DNA of 64,000 bases from the NCBI RefSeq assembly GCF_023151555.2, contig NZ_CP100425.1:2852001-2916000 (forward strand), given 5' to 3'. Shown piece by piece: positions 9,812 to 19,303 of this stretch. Position numbers and translations under genes: made by a program. This DNA comes from Photobacterium sp. CCB-ST2H9 (GTDB taxonomy: Bacteria; Pseudomonadota; Gammaproteobacteria; Enterobacterales; Vibrionaceae). Position 1 is the stretch's first letter. The number at the start of each line of letters is the position of its first letter. The notes under the pieces are model-generated. The model made no database searches, was not told the DNA's origin, and worked only from the letters and a program-made list of their open reading frames with translations.

Positions 9812-11776
9812 TTATGCCTGCGGTTTATCATTTTCTTCACTGTGATGCGGCTGTACCTGCTCAGGTTTCTCAGCTGGTTTGTCAGCATCTTTAAAGTCAA
9901 CACTTGCTGGTTTCTCGCTTTCCAGCGTATCAGCTTTCAGTGTGTCGTCTTTATCACCCCAGCCTTTGGGCGCACGAATCTCAGACTTACGTCCCATCAG
10001 ATCATCCAGCTGGCCTGCATCAATGGTTTCATATTTCATCAATGCATCTTTCATTGAATGAAGAATATCCATGTTGCCGACCAGAATCTCTCTGGCACGC
10101 TCATAGTTACGATCGATAATGGCACGCACTTCTTCATCAATGGCACGTGCCGTATCATCAGACATGTGCTTGGTCTTGGTCACAGAACGACCCAGGAAAA
10201 CTTCGCCTTCATCTTCTGCATACAGCAGCGGACCCAGTTTTTCTGAGAAGCCCCACTGCGTCACCATCTTACGTGCAATGTCTGTTGCTCGCTCGATATC
10301 GTTTGACGCACCCGTTGACACTTTCTCTACCCCGTAGATCAGTTCTTCGGCAAGACGGCCACCGTACAGGCTGGAAATCATAGACTCCAGATATTCTTTC
10401 GAGTGGCTGACACGATCCTGCTCAGGCAGGTACATGGTCACACCCAACGCACGGCCGCGCGGAATGATCGATACCTTATAAACCGGGTCATGATCCGGAA
10501 CCAGACGACCAATAATGGCATGACCTGCTTCATGGTAAGCCGTTGATTCTTTCTGTTCTTCAGACATCACCATCGATTTACGCTCTGCGCCCATCATGAT
10601 TTTGTCTTTCGCCAGTTCGAATTCCACCATTGATACTGTACGTTTGTTACCACGTGCAGCAAACAATGCAGCTTCGTTCACCAGGTTTGCCAGATCAGCA
10701 CCAGAGAAGCCAGGTGTACCACGGGCAATCAGAGACGGTTCAACATCACCATCCAGTGGCACTTTACGCATATGCACTTTCAGGATTTGCTCACGGCCAC
10801 GGACATCCGGGAGACCCACAACGACCTGACGGTCAAAACGGCCAGGACGCAACAGTGCCGGGTCCAGAACATCAGGACGGTTCGTTGCAGCGATCACGAT
10901 GATACCTTCGTGGCCTTCGAAACCATCCATTTCAACCAGCATCTGGTTCAGGGTCTGTTCACGTTCATCGTGACCACCACCCACACCGGCACCACGCTGA
11001 CGACCTACGGCATCAATCTCATCGATGAAGATAATACAAGGCGCCGCTTTCTTCGCCTGATCAAACATGTCACGGACACGGGATGCACCCACACCGACAA
11101 ACATTTCAACGAAGTCAGAACCGGAGATGGTAAAGAAAGGCACTTTCGCTTCACCTGCGATGGCTTTCGCCAACAGGGTTTTACCTGTACCCGGAGGACC
11201 AACCATCAGAACACCTGTCGGAATTTTACCGCCCAGTTTCTGGAAACGACTTGGATCACGCAGGTAATCGACCAGCTCTTTCACGTCTTCTTTGGCTTCA
11301 TCACAGCCAGCAACGTCGTTGAAGGTCGTTTTAATTTGATCTTCACTCATCATGCGCGCTTTGGATTTACCGAACGACATGGCGCCTTTGCCACCGCCGC
11401 CCTGCATCTGGCGCATAAAGAATATCCATACCCCGATCAGCAACAGCATCGGGAACCATGAAATAAAGATAGAAGCCAGCAGACTTGGTTCTTCCGGTGG
11501 TGTCCCAACCACTTTCACATTTGCATTGATCAAGTCGTCCAGCAATTTCTGGTCGTTCAGGACAGGCAAGTAAGTCACATAACGGGTGTTATCACGCTTG
11601 AACACCGTGATCTCACGATCATTGAATCGTACTTCCCTAATCTGATCCTGACCGATTTCCCGGACAAAAGTCGTATAGTCGACTTGACGGCCAGCACTAT
11701 CTCCCGGACCGAAGCTCTGAAAAACAGACATCAGCACCACGGCGATGACTAACCACAAAATCAAGTTTTTTGCCAT
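9812..11776 (-). CDS. ftsH: ATP-dependent zinc metalloprotease FtsH
   Basis: FtsH is the hexameric inner-membrane AAA protease that degrades misassembled membrane proteins and regulators such as LpxC. Domains in order: N-terminal membrane helix, periplasmic domain, second helix near residues 100-120, AAA domain with GPPGTGKT at 193-200 and [13 protein letters not shown], then the M41 protease with HEAGH. The Gln/Glu/Lys-rich tail is variable in the family. I start at ATG 11774-11776 (MAKNLILWL); a TTG three codons upstream also has a GAGG in front and the same ambiguity exists in E. coli. Follows rlmE by 50 bases. Confidence 0.97.
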   Translation of the reverse strand: MAKNLILWLVIAVVLMSVFQSFGPGDSAGRQVDYTTFVREIGQDQIREVRFNDREITVFKRDNTRYVTYLPVLNDQKLLDDLINANVKVVGTPPEEPSLLASIFISWFPMLLLIGVWIFFMRQMQGGGGKGAMSFGKSKARMMSEDQIKTTFNDVAGCDEAKEDVKELVDYLRDPSRFQKLGGKIPTGVLMVGPPGTGKTLLAKAIAGEAKVPFFTISGSDFVEMFVGVGASRVRDMFDQAKKAAPCIIFIDEIDAVGRQRGAGVGGGHDEREQTLNQMLVEMDGFEGHEGIIVIAATNRPDVLDPALLRPGRFDRQVVVGLPDVRGREQILKVHMRKVPLDGDVEPSLIARGTPGFSGADLANLVNEAALFAARGNKRTVSMVEFELAKDKIMMGAERKSMVMSEEQKESTAYHEAGHAIIGRLVPDHDPVYKVSIIPRGRALGVTMYLPEQDRVSHSKEYLESMISSLYGGRLAEELIYGVEKVSTGASNDIERATDIARKMVTQWGFSEKLGPLLYAEDEGEVFLGRSVTKTKHMSDDTARAIDEEVRAIIDRNYERAREILVGNMDILHSMKDALMKYETIDAGQLDDLMGRKSEIRAPKGWGDKDDTLKADTLESEKPASVDFKDADKPAEKPEQVQPHHSEENDKPQA

Positions 11777-11826
11777 GTCACTCAAGGTGTTAACCTCGCG
11801 ATAACTTTAAAGATGAATGTAGAGTA

Positions 11827-12456
11827 CTACAGTTTATAACCTGTAGCCACAATATAGACTTCCCGGGAACGATCCCTGGATGAGTCTGGTTTACGGATTT
11901 TGACCACCTTGAACATACTGCGCACTTCGGCCAGATACTGATCAAAGCCCTCACCCTGAAAGACTTTTACTGCAAAGCTTCCATTCGGTGCAAGTACCTG
12001 CCTGCACATATCTAATGCTAGTTCAACAAGATACATTGCTCTAGGTTGATCCGAGGCTAGGTTTCCGCTCATGTTGGGGGCCATATCAGACAGGACAACA
12101 TCAACCATATCCGGCTGAATCCGCTCAAGTAATGCATCCAGCACTGCTTCTTCACGGAAGTCACCCTGCAGGAAACTGACCCCGGGTAAGGAGTCCATCG
12201 GCAGGATATCACAGGCAATTACCTGCCCGGTATCTCCGACGACGTCAGCTGCGTACTGTGACCAACCACCAGGGGCAGCACCCAGGTCAACCACAGTCAT
12301 TCCCGGTTTTAACAACTTATCTTTGTTCTGGATTTCCTCCAGTTTAAAAATAGCTCGGGAGCGAAAGCCCTTCTTTTGAGCTTCCAGGACATACTTATCA
12401 TCAAAATGTTCTTTCAGCCAGCGTCCGGAGCTGGCTGAATGTTTCTTTTTACTCAT
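11827..12456 (-). CDS. rlmE: 23S rRNA 2'-O-ribose U2552 methyltransferase
   Basis: RlmE (FtsJ/RrmJ) methylates U2552 in the ribosomal A-loop late in 50S assembly. The 209-residue protein keeps the SAM motif [15 protein letters not shown] and the catalytic residues Lys38, Asp124 and Lys164 at the same positions as in E. coli. The pairing rlmE-ftsH on one transcript is conserved. I looked for a heat-shock (sigma-32) promoter upstream and did not find a convincing match. Confidence 0.96.
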   Translation of the reverse strand: MSKKKHSASSGRWLKEHFDDKYVLEAQKKGFRSRAIFKLEEIQNKDKLLKPGMTVVDLGAAPGGWSQYAADVVGDTGQVIACDILPMDSLPGVSFLQGDFREEAVLDALLERIQPDMVDVVLSDMAPNMSGNLASDQPRAMYLVELALDMCRQVLAPNGSFAVKVFQGEGFDQYLAEVRSMFKVVKIRKPDSSRDRSREVYIVATGYKL

Positions 12457-12568
12457 GCATTACCCAATGCGATTACACTCAGCGACCGATAGTTCCCGTT
12501 CTGGTTCCGCTGTACTACTTTTACTGTGGCCCAGAGTTGGCAGGAACACCAGCGTAACGAAACAACGT

Positions 12569-12583
12569 TAGTCATATTGACTA
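12569..12583. promoter_or_regulatory. Palindrome in the rlmE/yhbY divergent region
   Basis: TAGTCA-TAT-TGACTA, a perfect 6-3-6 inverted repeat, lies in the 179-base divergent gap between rlmE (minus) and yhbY (plus). Its second arm also contains a TTGACT that resembles a -35. It could be a regulator site or chance; no regulator is assigned. Confidence 0.25.
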
Positions 12584-12635
12584 GATGGCGTTAGAATACC
12601 CTGTTTTCAACCCTTGTTATAGATATTGAGTCACC

Positions 12636-12932
12636 ATGAATCTAAGCACCAAACAGAAGCAATACCTCAAAGGCCTTGCTCACAGCCTGAAGCCAGTTGT
12701 CCTGATGGGGGCAAACGGCCTGACTGAAGCCGTGCTGTCAGAAATCGAACTGGCCCTGGGCCATCACGAGCTGATCAAAGTCAAAGTTGCTGCTGAAGAA
12801 CGTGAAACCAAGCAACTGATCATCGAAGCGATTGTTCGTGAAACTCAGGCGGAAAAAGTACAGGTCATCGGTAATATTCTGGTGCTGTACCGTCAGTCTG
12901 AAGATCGTAAAATCGAACTTCCGCGCAAATAA
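12636..12932 (+). CDS. yhbY: CRM-domain ribosome assembly protein YhbY
   Basis: A 98-residue single CRM (KH-like) domain protein associated with pre-50S particles. Signature MNLSTKQKQYLKGLAHSLKP, the GxxG-like loop MGANGLTE, and the C-terminal IGNILVLYRQSE. Encoded divergently from rlmE and convergently with greA, the usual gammaproteobacterial arrangement. A strong terminator overlaps its stop codon. Confidence 0.95.
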   Translation: MNLSTKQKQYLKGLAHSLKPVVLMGANGLTEAVLSEIELALGHHELIKVKVAAEERETKQLIIEAIVRETQAEKVQVIGNILVLYRQSEDRKIELPRK

Positions 12933-12958
12933 AAAAGGCCGCCAATGCGGCCTTTTTT
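12931..12958 (+). terminator. Bidirectional terminator yhbY/greA
   Basis: GGCCGC/GCGGCC stem with CAAT loop, flanked by six A and six T. It can end yhbY on the plus strand and greA, about 60 bases away, on the minus strand. Confidence 0.9.
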
Positions 12959-13017
12959 ATCACTCAAGGCCCGGTAACTGTTACATTTCTTAACAATAAA
13001 CCTGCCGGCCCTGCTCC

Positions 13018-13491
13018 TTAAATGTACTCGACCTTCTCGATCTCGAACTCTTTATTGCCGCCTGGGGTCACAATACTGACTTCGTCGCCTTCCTGTTTGC
13101 CGATTAAGCCACGGGCAATTGGTGAATTCACAGAAATCAGACCACGTTTAATATTGGCTTCGTCATCACCAACGATACAGTAAGTCACTTCCTCATCTGT
13201 ATTGACGTCAAACAGAGTTACGGTCGCGCCAAAAATGACTTTACCGTGGTTTGTCATCTTGGTGACATCAATCACCTGAGCCACAGACAGTTTATATTCG
13301 ATATCACGAATCTGGGCTTCGCAGATCCCCTGCTCTTCTCGAGCAGCATGGTATTCAGCATTTTCTTTCAGATCGCCCAGCTCACGAGCTTCAGCGATGG
13401 CCTCAGAAATCAGTGGACGACGTTTCATCAAGGCGTCCAGCTCTTGACGCAGCTGCTGTTCGCCGCGGACTGTCATTGGGATCTTTTCCAT
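13018..13491 (-). CDS. greA: Transcription elongation factor GreA
   Basis: GreA inserts its coiled coil into the RNA polymerase secondary channel and stimulates cleavage of backtracked RNA. The 157-residue product shows the N-terminal antiparallel coiled coil with the acidic tip ([19 protein letters not shown]) and the FKBP-like C-terminal domain ([19 protein letters not shown]). The start [10 protein letters not shown] matches the family; the in-frame upstream extension is the leader RNA, which contains a terminator (13540-13571). Confidence 0.96.
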   Translation of the reverse strand: MEKIPMTVRGEQQLRQELDALMKRRPLISEAIAEARELGDLKENAEYHAAREEQGICEAQIRDIEYKLSVAQVIDVTKMTNHGKVIFGATVTLFDVNTDEEVTYCIVGDDEANIKRGLISVNSPIARGLIGKQEGDEVSIVTPGGNKEFEIEKVEYI

Positions 13492-13539
13492 AAAATTATC
13501 TACCTCGAAACGCCAGAAAAGCGGGATTGCTTTTCGGAC

Positions 13540-13571
13540 AAAAAAAAGCCAGCCCAGCACAAGTCTGGGCT
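13540..13571 (-). terminator. Terminator in the greA leader (GraL-like)
   Basis: On the minus strand a 9-bp stem (TTAGCCCAG with CTGGGCTGG, two G-U pairs) with a 7-base loop is followed by C and eight U residues: a textbook intrinsic terminator lying about 50 bases upstream of the greA ATG. E. coli greA has an analogous leader terminator that yields the GraL short RNAs. The functional equivalence is inference from position and structure. Confidence 0.8.
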
Positions 13572-13844
13572 AACACATGAATAGAAGAAACTGCTTTTCT
13601 GCCTCACAAGATACCTAATACTCTGCCCCGGATGCAACCTCTGTATCGCGGTTCTGGCGAAGACTTCGTAAAAGTCACTTTTTCTGTGTCGCGCTCGGCA
13701 CAACAAGCCTGAATCTGCCAATCTTTCTTTGATTGCTTTCTCGACAACTGGTCAGTTCTTGCAAGATATTAACGAACTTTTATTGCGGCCTGCCCCTCTT
13801 ACTTCCTATGATTCCCAGTTCAATTTCTCAATAGCTCAACCAAG

Positions 13845-15257
13845 ATGAAAAAAATAACAGGCTTTTTATTAGCTTCACTCGCATTCAGTCATCCGGTCTG
13901 GGCCGATTTTACTCCCCGCACCGCCATTGAAGCTTTACCCCAGGGTCACGATCTGGCTTTAATCATTACAGATCCGGCAAGCGGGAAAACTGTCTTCAGC
14001 CAGCGTGCCGAACAGCTGCAGGCCCCAGCCAGCACCCAAAAATTGCTGACGGCTCTCGCTGCCAAATTATATCTGGGCAACGATTTTCGGTTTACTACCC
14101 GGGTTGAACAACAGGGTCAGGATTTGATCTTCAGATTCAGCGGTGATCCGACCCTGTCCCGCAACGATCTGGCTGCGATACTGAAACAGCTGAAAACTAA
14201 AGGGATTCGTCGTATCACCGGAAATATTTATCTCAACGGCAGCCAGTTCACTGGCTATGAGCAGGCGCCAGGATGGCCCTGGGACAGCCTGGGAGTCTGC
14301 TACAGCGCGCCTTCCAGCAGCATCACGCTGGAACACAACTGCGTTCAGGCAGCCCTTTACAGCGATCAATCACTGGGCCAAATCACCCGGCTGCACATAC
14401 CATCCCACCAGCCGATTACCGCGACCAGTCTGGCGAAAGTCGTCAGCAAATCCCAGCAACAAGTGGAATTCTGTACTCTGGAACTTCAGACCCGCCCTGG
14501 CAACCACTACCAGCTCAGCGGCTGTCTGCCACAGCGGGATAAACCATTGCCGCTGAATTTCGCGGTGGTCGATACAGAAGCCTATGTTCGAAGCGTCCTG
14601 CAACTGGAACTGGAACGAGCCGGAATCAGCCTCAAAGGCGACATCATCCGCAACGACACTTCGCACGGCGAAGTCCTTGTCACCCACCACTCAGAAAAAC
14701 TGCCAGCCCTGCTCCAGGTGATGCTGGAAGATTCAGATAACCTGATCGCCGACAACCTGGCCAAAACCCTGGGACAGCGCTACTACGAACAACCCGGCAG
14801 TTTCCGCAATGGTACTGAGGCCATTAAGGCGATTATCGGGGAACATACCGGGATTGATCTGAGTCTGGCGGTTCTGGCTGATGGTTCAGGTTTATCACGG
14901 GACAACCGGATTATGGCCAGCGACATGATGAAAGTGATCACTTACATCTATCAGCATGATGACAACCTCGGACTGATGAAAGATCTACCGGTTGCCGGAT
15001 TAACCGGCACGCTGCGTTATCGCCAGAGTGTCCGGCAGGAACCGATAAAACAGCACCTGGCCGCAAAATCCGGTTCGTTGTATGGCACCTTTAACCTGGT
15101 TGGTGTCATGACGAGCAAATCCGGCAAACCCTTCCTGGTGGTCCAGTTTGTTACCAACTATCTGCCGCCTGAAAAACCGGACAATGCCCCGGCCGTTGAT
15201 TCGGAGATTACCCAATTCGAGCGCAAGCTCTATACCGAACTGTACAATGCCTTTTAG
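13845..15257 (+). CDS. dacB: D-Ala-D-Ala carboxypeptidase/endopeptidase PBP4
   Basis: A periplasmic class C penicillin-binding protein that trims and cleaves peptidoglycan cross-links. A signal peptide (MKKITGFLLASLAFSHPVWA) is followed by the S13 peptidase domain: SxxK as Ser63-Thr-Gln-Lys66, SDN in EDSDNLIADN, and KSG in AAKSGSLYG. The 470-residue length matches PBP4. It diverges from greA across about 350 bases that hold the greA leader and unassigned promoters. Confidence 0.93.
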   Translation: MKKITGFLLASLAFSHPVWADFTPRTAIEALPQGHDLALIITDPASGKTVFSQRAEQLQAPASTQKLLTALAAKLYLGNDFRFTTRVEQQGQDLIFRFSGDPTLSRNDLAAILKQLKTKGIRRITGNIYLNGSQFTGYEQAPGWPWDSLGVCYSAPSSSITLEHNCVQAALYSDQSLGQITRLHIPSHQPITATSLAKVVSKSQQQVEFCTLELQTRPGNHYQLSGCLPQRDKPLPLNFAVVDTEAYVRSVLQLELERAGISLKGDIIRNDTSHGEVLVTHHSEKLPALLQVMLEDSDNLIADNLAKTLGQRYYEQPGSFRNGTEAIKAIIGEHTGIDLSLAVLADGSGLSRDNRIMASDMMKVITYIYQHDDNLGLMKDLPVAGLTGTLRYRQSVRQEPIKQHLAAKSGSLYGTFNLVGVMTSKSGKPFLVVQFVTNYLPPEKPDNAPAVDSEITQFERKLYTELYNAF

Positions 15258-15280
15258 AACATAAAAAAGTCTGTAAGTAA

Positions 15281-15309
15281 GCAGCCACTCAGGAAAACCG
15301 AGTGGCTGC
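15281..15309. terminator. Convergent hairpin after dacB and the accessory cluster
   Basis: A perfect 10-bp stem (GCAGCCACTC/GAGTGGCTGC) with a nine-base loop between convergent dacB and the accessory gene ending at 15364. No U-run follows on the plus strand; on the minus strand a TTTTTT begins about 13 bases later, so it is at best a weak terminator. Confidence 0.45.
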
Positions 15310-15363
15310 CTGGCATTTGGGCGCTGGACAACCCTTTTCATCAGGTTGCTTCATCGCCTGTCC

Positions 15364-15909
15364 TCAGAAAGGCGGTTCACCGGATTCCGGTAACGGCACA
15401 TCAAATGAGAACACCACGGCAGAAATCATACGGTACATGCCACAGGCAATCACTAAATCCAGCAACCCTTTCACACCGATTTCTTCAATCAGTGCCTGCT
15501 GTGTTTTCTCTGCAATACTTCGTTGATACACCACATCCTGAGCAACCTGCCAGACATAAAGATAAACAGGTTTCATCTCAGCTGTCGCCACATCGCCTTC
15601 CAGGATCTGCTGAATCACATGGCCGGGTAATCCGGCACGCTCTGCGGGCGCAATATGCTTTTCCCACACGAACGGTGCTCCCAGACAACGTGCCGTGGCA
15701 AGTATGCCCAACTCCCGGATATCACCGGACAGTTCACTTTGATAGCGAACATAGGTTCCAAGCACTCCCAGATGCTGCGCCAGAGCCGGATGATTCATTA
15801 AAGTTCGGTACATTCCGGATAATCCGTCCCGGGGGCCAATCAGAGTATCGTAGATAGCCTTTCCCTGTGCATCCAGATCAGCTCTTTCTATCAGCGGTAG
15901 CTTCGCCAT
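15364..15909 (-). CDS. AhpD/carboxymuconolactone decarboxylase-fold protein
   Basis: A 181-residue protein of the CMD/AhpD-like superfamily (PF02627-type). The core helix pair ELGILATARCLGAPFVWEKHIAPAERAG fits the family, but the redox CxxC of AhpD is absent; only one Cys is in that helix, so peroxidase-partner activity by disulfide chemistry is unlikely from sequence alone. Start ATG 15907-15909 is preceded by GGAGAACAAC. Last gene of the five-gene accessory unit, 41 bases after the ThDP enzyme. Substrate unknown; a ring-opening lactone decarboxylase or a structural role are both possible. Confidence 0.75.
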   Translation of the reverse strand: MAKLPLIERADLDAQGKAIYDTLIGPRDGLSGMYRTLMNHPALAQHLGVLGTYVRYQSELSGDIRELGILATARCLGAPFVWEKHIAPAERAGLPGHVIQQILEGDVATAEMKPVYLYVWQVAQDVVYQRSIAEKTQQALIEEIGVKGLLDLVIACGMYRMISAVVFSFDVPLPESGEPPF

Positions 15910-15950
15910 GTTGTTCTCCGTTTCCTGCGAAACAAATGTCGGGGCAAATA

Positions 15951-17741
15951 TCAGGCTTCCGCCCAATCAGGATGGTCCAGTTCCTGCCGCCACGGGTTGA
16001 CGGGCGTCGGAATGTTCGGGTCGCACCGCGCATCAATCACGAAAGGCCCTTGGGCTGCAAAAGCCTGCTCAAAGGCATTTGCCAGTTCCCCCGGGTGTTC
16101 AACCACAATGCCTTCGCCCCCTAATGAGCGGGAAAATGCCGCCCAGTCGTGCGTACTCAGGGATGTCAGTTCCTTTGCATTAGCCGTTTCAGCCCGGAGA
16201 AAAACGTTCCCCAAAGCACTGTTATTGATCACCAGAACTATCAATGGCAGCTGATGACGGGCTGCCGTCTGAATTTCTATCCCATTCATCAGCATGCAGC
16301 CATCCCCCGTGATCACAACACACGGATGGTCCGGATTGGCAACCTTGGCTCCAACACCTGCCGGAATCGCCCACCCCATGGGGGCAAGCGCCGTCGCGGT
16401 CAGATACTGTCTTGGACCATGTGACTGCCAGTAATGTCCGGCAAATGCCCGGTGGGCACCGGAGTCACCAATGATCACAGTATCTTCCGGCGCGACTTTC
16501 TGGAGCTCAGCGATCACCCGGGCCGGGTTCATGGGGCTCGCGTCACTGGTTAAATATTCCGGTTCATAAAAGCGGGGCTGAGAGACAATGGATGTCAGCC
16601 ACTGATGACGTTGCTGATTCATTTCCCGCAGTGGCAGCAGCCGTGTTTCCTGTTCTTTCGCCAGCAGCCATTTTAAAACAGCGGTCACATCCCCCTGAAC
16701 CGGCACATCGACCGGAAAGTTCTTTCCAAACATGCTGATATCGAGATCAACCTGATAGATCCCGGCCTCTGGCTGCAACCCTTGATCCCAGCGCATGGTA
16801 TCCCGCTGATTCATGCTCGAACCCAGCACGAGCAGCAATTGGTTCCCCTCCGCCGGTTGGGCGGAGGCTTCCGAGGCATGCTGATGCAGCAATGCCAGTG
16901 TCGAATGCCGCGTTCCTGAATAACCAAACACCCCCAGGGATAACGGATGATTTTCCGGAAACACCCCTTTGGCTTTCAGCGTGGTGGCAACCGGGATCTG
17001 ATACCTTTCTGCAAACTGGATGAGCGCCTGAGTCGCTTCCGACCGGACGGCGCCGCTGCCCACTAAAATCGTGATATTCGCCATGCCTGCCTGACTCGCC
17101 TGAATCAATCCCTGACAGAGCATTTCGGCCCCGGCCAAGTCCAGAGCCCGGGGTGTACGGGTCGCTTCTTGCAAAGCTGCGACCGGATGGGCCTGAGTGT
17201 CGATATCCTGGGTCTGAATTTGTTTCGGAAAACTCAGACTCACGGGTTTGAACTCCTGCCCCAGCATGGTTCTGAGCGCTCGGTCCAGCAAATGCGGTAC
17301 CATCGGTGCTTCCGGGACTTTCATCGCCATTTCCGTGACCGAACTCAGCATCCGGACATCATTTAATCCGGCTTCACTGGCATCCTGAAAACCGCCCCGG
17401 CCACTCCATTCGGTCGGCACTTCACCGGCCAGCACCAGCACAGGCGACTCATCGGTGCAGGCCGCTGCCAGAGGGCCAATCATATTGGCCGTCCCCGGAC
17501 CGCCAATCCCCATACACACGCCAAACTGGCCACTGGCTCTGGCATAACCATCAGCCATATAAGCAGCACCGGCTTCACTCGCTGCCACGATGGCCTTCAC
17601 ATCCTCTTTGCCCGTCCCAAACTGATTCAGGAACGGGTCAATCACTCCACCAGGTACCATAAAGACATGGTCGACCCCATTCGCCCGGATCGTATTGAGG
17701 ACATACTTTGCGACGGGGATTTTCTGCTGTTCGTTTTGCAT
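15951..17741 (-). CDS. Thiamine-diphosphate enzyme, acetolactate-synthase-like
   Basis: A 596-residue ThDP-dependent enzyme of the acetolactate synthase/benzoylformate decarboxylase superfamily. The N-terminal Pyr domain has the catalytic Glu at residue 56 (AASEAGAAYMADGYAR), a central Rossmann domain follows, and the C-terminal PP domain has the ThDP/Mg motif GDG at 479-481 with NN at 506-507. It is unlikely to be the housekeeping IlvB/IlvI: no small subunit gene is adjacent, and the neighbours are oxidases. A role in decarboxylating or carboligating a 2-oxo acid made by the upstream amine oxidase is inference. The ATG has GGAGG five bases upstream, 10 bases after the DyP stop. Confidence 0.85.
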   Translation of the reverse strand: MQNEQQKIPVAKYVLNTIRANGVDHVFMVPGGVIDPFLNQFGTGKEDVKAIVAASEAGAAYMADGYARASGQFGVCMGIGGPGTANMIGPLAAACTDESPVLVLAGEVPTEWSGRGGFQDASEAGLNDVRMLSSVTEMAMKVPEAPMVPHLLDRALRTMLGQEFKPVSLSFPKQIQTQDIDTQAHPVAALQEATRTPRALDLAGAEMLCQGLIQASQAGMANITILVGSGAVRSEATQALIQFAERYQIPVATTLKAKGVFPENHPLSLGVFGYSGTRHSTLALLHQHASEASAQPAEGNQLLLVLGSSMNQRDTMRWDQGLQPEAGIYQVDLDISMFGKNFPVDVPVQGDVTAVLKWLLAKEQETRLLPLREMNQQRHQWLTSIVSQPRFYEPEYLTSDASPMNPARVIAELQKVAPEDTVIIGDSGAHRAFAGHYWQSHGPRQYLTATALAPMGWAIPAGVGAKVANPDHPCVVITGDGCMLMNGIEIQTAARHQLPLIVLVINNSALGNVFLRAETANAKELTSLSTHDWAAFSRSLGGEGIVVEHPGELANAFEQAFAAQGPFVIDARCDPNIPTPVNPWRQELDHPDWAEA

Positions 17742-17751
17742 CTGGCCTCCG

Positions 17752-19203
17752 TCACACCGGTAAGTTTTTCAGAAAATGAAGACTGGGCATAAAGAAGTAT
17801 TCGCCCCCCTTCATCCGGACAAACCCGGAAAAACTGAAGGAAACCTGTTCTGCTGTCGGGCTTCCCCAACCTTTTGACCAGGATTGCGGTTTCGGGGACT
17901 CATTCTCTTTCAGTTGTCCGACTAAAGGGTCCAATCCCACGTCGCCATGCAGAAAATCTTCGTTATTGCACCAGGTGTGCTGCATGAAAATAAACTGATC
18001 GACAATACTGGCCTGAAAACTCAGGAACAGCAGACCGGCCTCGGTCCACTCCTGCGACGGTTGCAACTCAGCCTCACCGAAACTGATGCCCCTGCGAACA
18101 ATGCGGCGGCTCCGCTCAATGGTGGGTGGCGAATTGAACTGGCGCACCGTATCGCCTCTGGGGTTGGTTTTTCTGACATGAGCATGCAGCGGGCACTTCA
18201 GCCCACCAGCATCATCATTAAAGTTGAAATTATTAAACAGATTGGTCCAGCCGTCTCCGGACTGCTCGCTGATCGGCGTCCCATCCTGAAATCGCCCGAC
18301 ACACAGGGCACCGGCATATTTCGCCGAAATGGTCCGGCCGGTATTCTCAGACAACGTATTGGCAAGCATATCCGCCCGCTGCCAGAACCCTTTGATATTT
18401 TGCTGCAACTTCCGGTACACAACGTAGGTACCAAAACTGGCGTGATCCCCGCCCGGGTCCGGCACCATCACCAGGTTCAGCGGCGCACTGGGATCATTGT
18501 TGCGGTACCCGCCATTGCGGAATTCTTCCGTGAGCTCGGAAAAAAGAAACTTAGGATTACTCACGCCATCGGTAAAACCAAAATGCTCAATCACTTGCTG
18601 CTTGTCATTTCGCATGACATGCCCGTGCTGCACCACAACGATATGCCCGATGCCATTGAGGGAGTCTTTCATTTCCCGCACTAAATCGTTCAGGGTCTTT
18701 TCAACATCATCCGACTGTCCGCTGAGCGCAAAAATCAGCATTCCGTCCATGTCCTGAGAAAATGCCGGTTCCCACTGAGACAGATCATCATTGAGCGGAT
18801 TGGCCGTCGGCTTGTGATTACCGCGCGGCGAGGTGTCATAAGACTGGTCTAAGTCTTTCATTCCGGCGAGAAACGCTGAATCATCCGGCCATTGCTCGCG
18901 GGGAATGCCAAGCTTGCGATACCCGGTCGCGCTCAGCATCAGGTTCACGAACAGATGATCCTGCTTGCCAAATTGTTTGAATGCCTGATGCTGCCGCCCC
19001 TGTTCAAGCATTGACGTCACTTTTTCCGACATCTGCCGTACCCAGCGCCGGTTTGCAACTTCATCCTGCCCCAGGCAGAAAAAAACATGGCGCGCATAAT
19101 CCCGGCCATGCCCTTTCAGAATATTGCCCTGTAAATTAGCGAAAACGGTCTGAAAATTCGGATCGTCTAAGTCAATATTGGTCTGATTTAAATTCACTGA
19201 CAT
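17752..19203 (-). CDS. Dyp-type heme peroxidase
   Basis: A 483-residue DyP-type peroxidase. Diagnostic features: the GxxDG motif as GFTDG at 209-213 with the distal Asp212, the proximal heme ligand His342 in AHVRKTNPRG, and the downstream arginine cluster RSRRIVRRG (364-372). The length and inserts resemble the larger fungal-like/class V members rather than the compact encapsulin-associated type. No Tat or Sec signal is seen, so it is probably cytoplasmic. Such enzymes oxidise dyes, phenolics or other donors with hydrogen peroxide. It follows an intrinsic terminator (19259-19289), so it may be attenuated relative to the first two cluster genes. Confidence 0.92.
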   Translation of the reverse strand: MSVNLNQTNIDLDDPNFQTVFANLQGNILKGHGRDYARHVFFCLGQDEVANRRWVRQMSEKVTSMLEQGRQHQAFKQFGKQDHLFVNLMLSATGYRKLGIPREQWPDDSAFLAGMKDLDQSYDTSPRGNHKPTANPLNDDLSQWEPAFSQDMDGMLIFALSGQSDDVEKTLNDLVREMKDSLNGIGHIVVVQHGHVMRNDKQQVIEHFGFTDGVSNPKFLFSELTEEFRNGGYRNNDPSAPLNLVMVPDPGGDHASFGTYVVYRKLQQNIKGFWQRADMLANTLSENTGRTISAKYAGALCVGRFQDGTPISEQSGDGWTNLFNNFNFNDDAGGLKCPLHAHVRKTNPRGDTVRQFNSPPTIERSRRIVRRGISFGEAELQPSQEWTEAGLLFLSFQASIVDQFIFMQHTWCNNEDFLHGDVGLDPLVGQLKENESPKPQSWSKGWGSPTAEQVSFSFSGFVRMKGGEYFFMPSLHFLKNLPV

Positions 19204-19258
19204 TGCTCATCTCCCCGTATGTCTGATACCACTCAGCTTTCGCCAAATCAGAGACAGC

Positions 19259-19289
19259 AAAAAAGAAGCCGATGCGGTCCACATCGGCT
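19259..19289 (-). terminator. Terminator inside the accessory cluster
   Basis: AGCCGATG/CATCGGCT 8-bp stem, seven-base loop, followed on the minus strand by TC and six U. It lies just after the CMD-fold gene stop (19304) and before DyP (19203), so the cluster is probably expressed with a step-down or from a second promoter. Confidence 0.75.
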
Positions 19290-19303
19290 GGGTATCAACA
19301 CAA

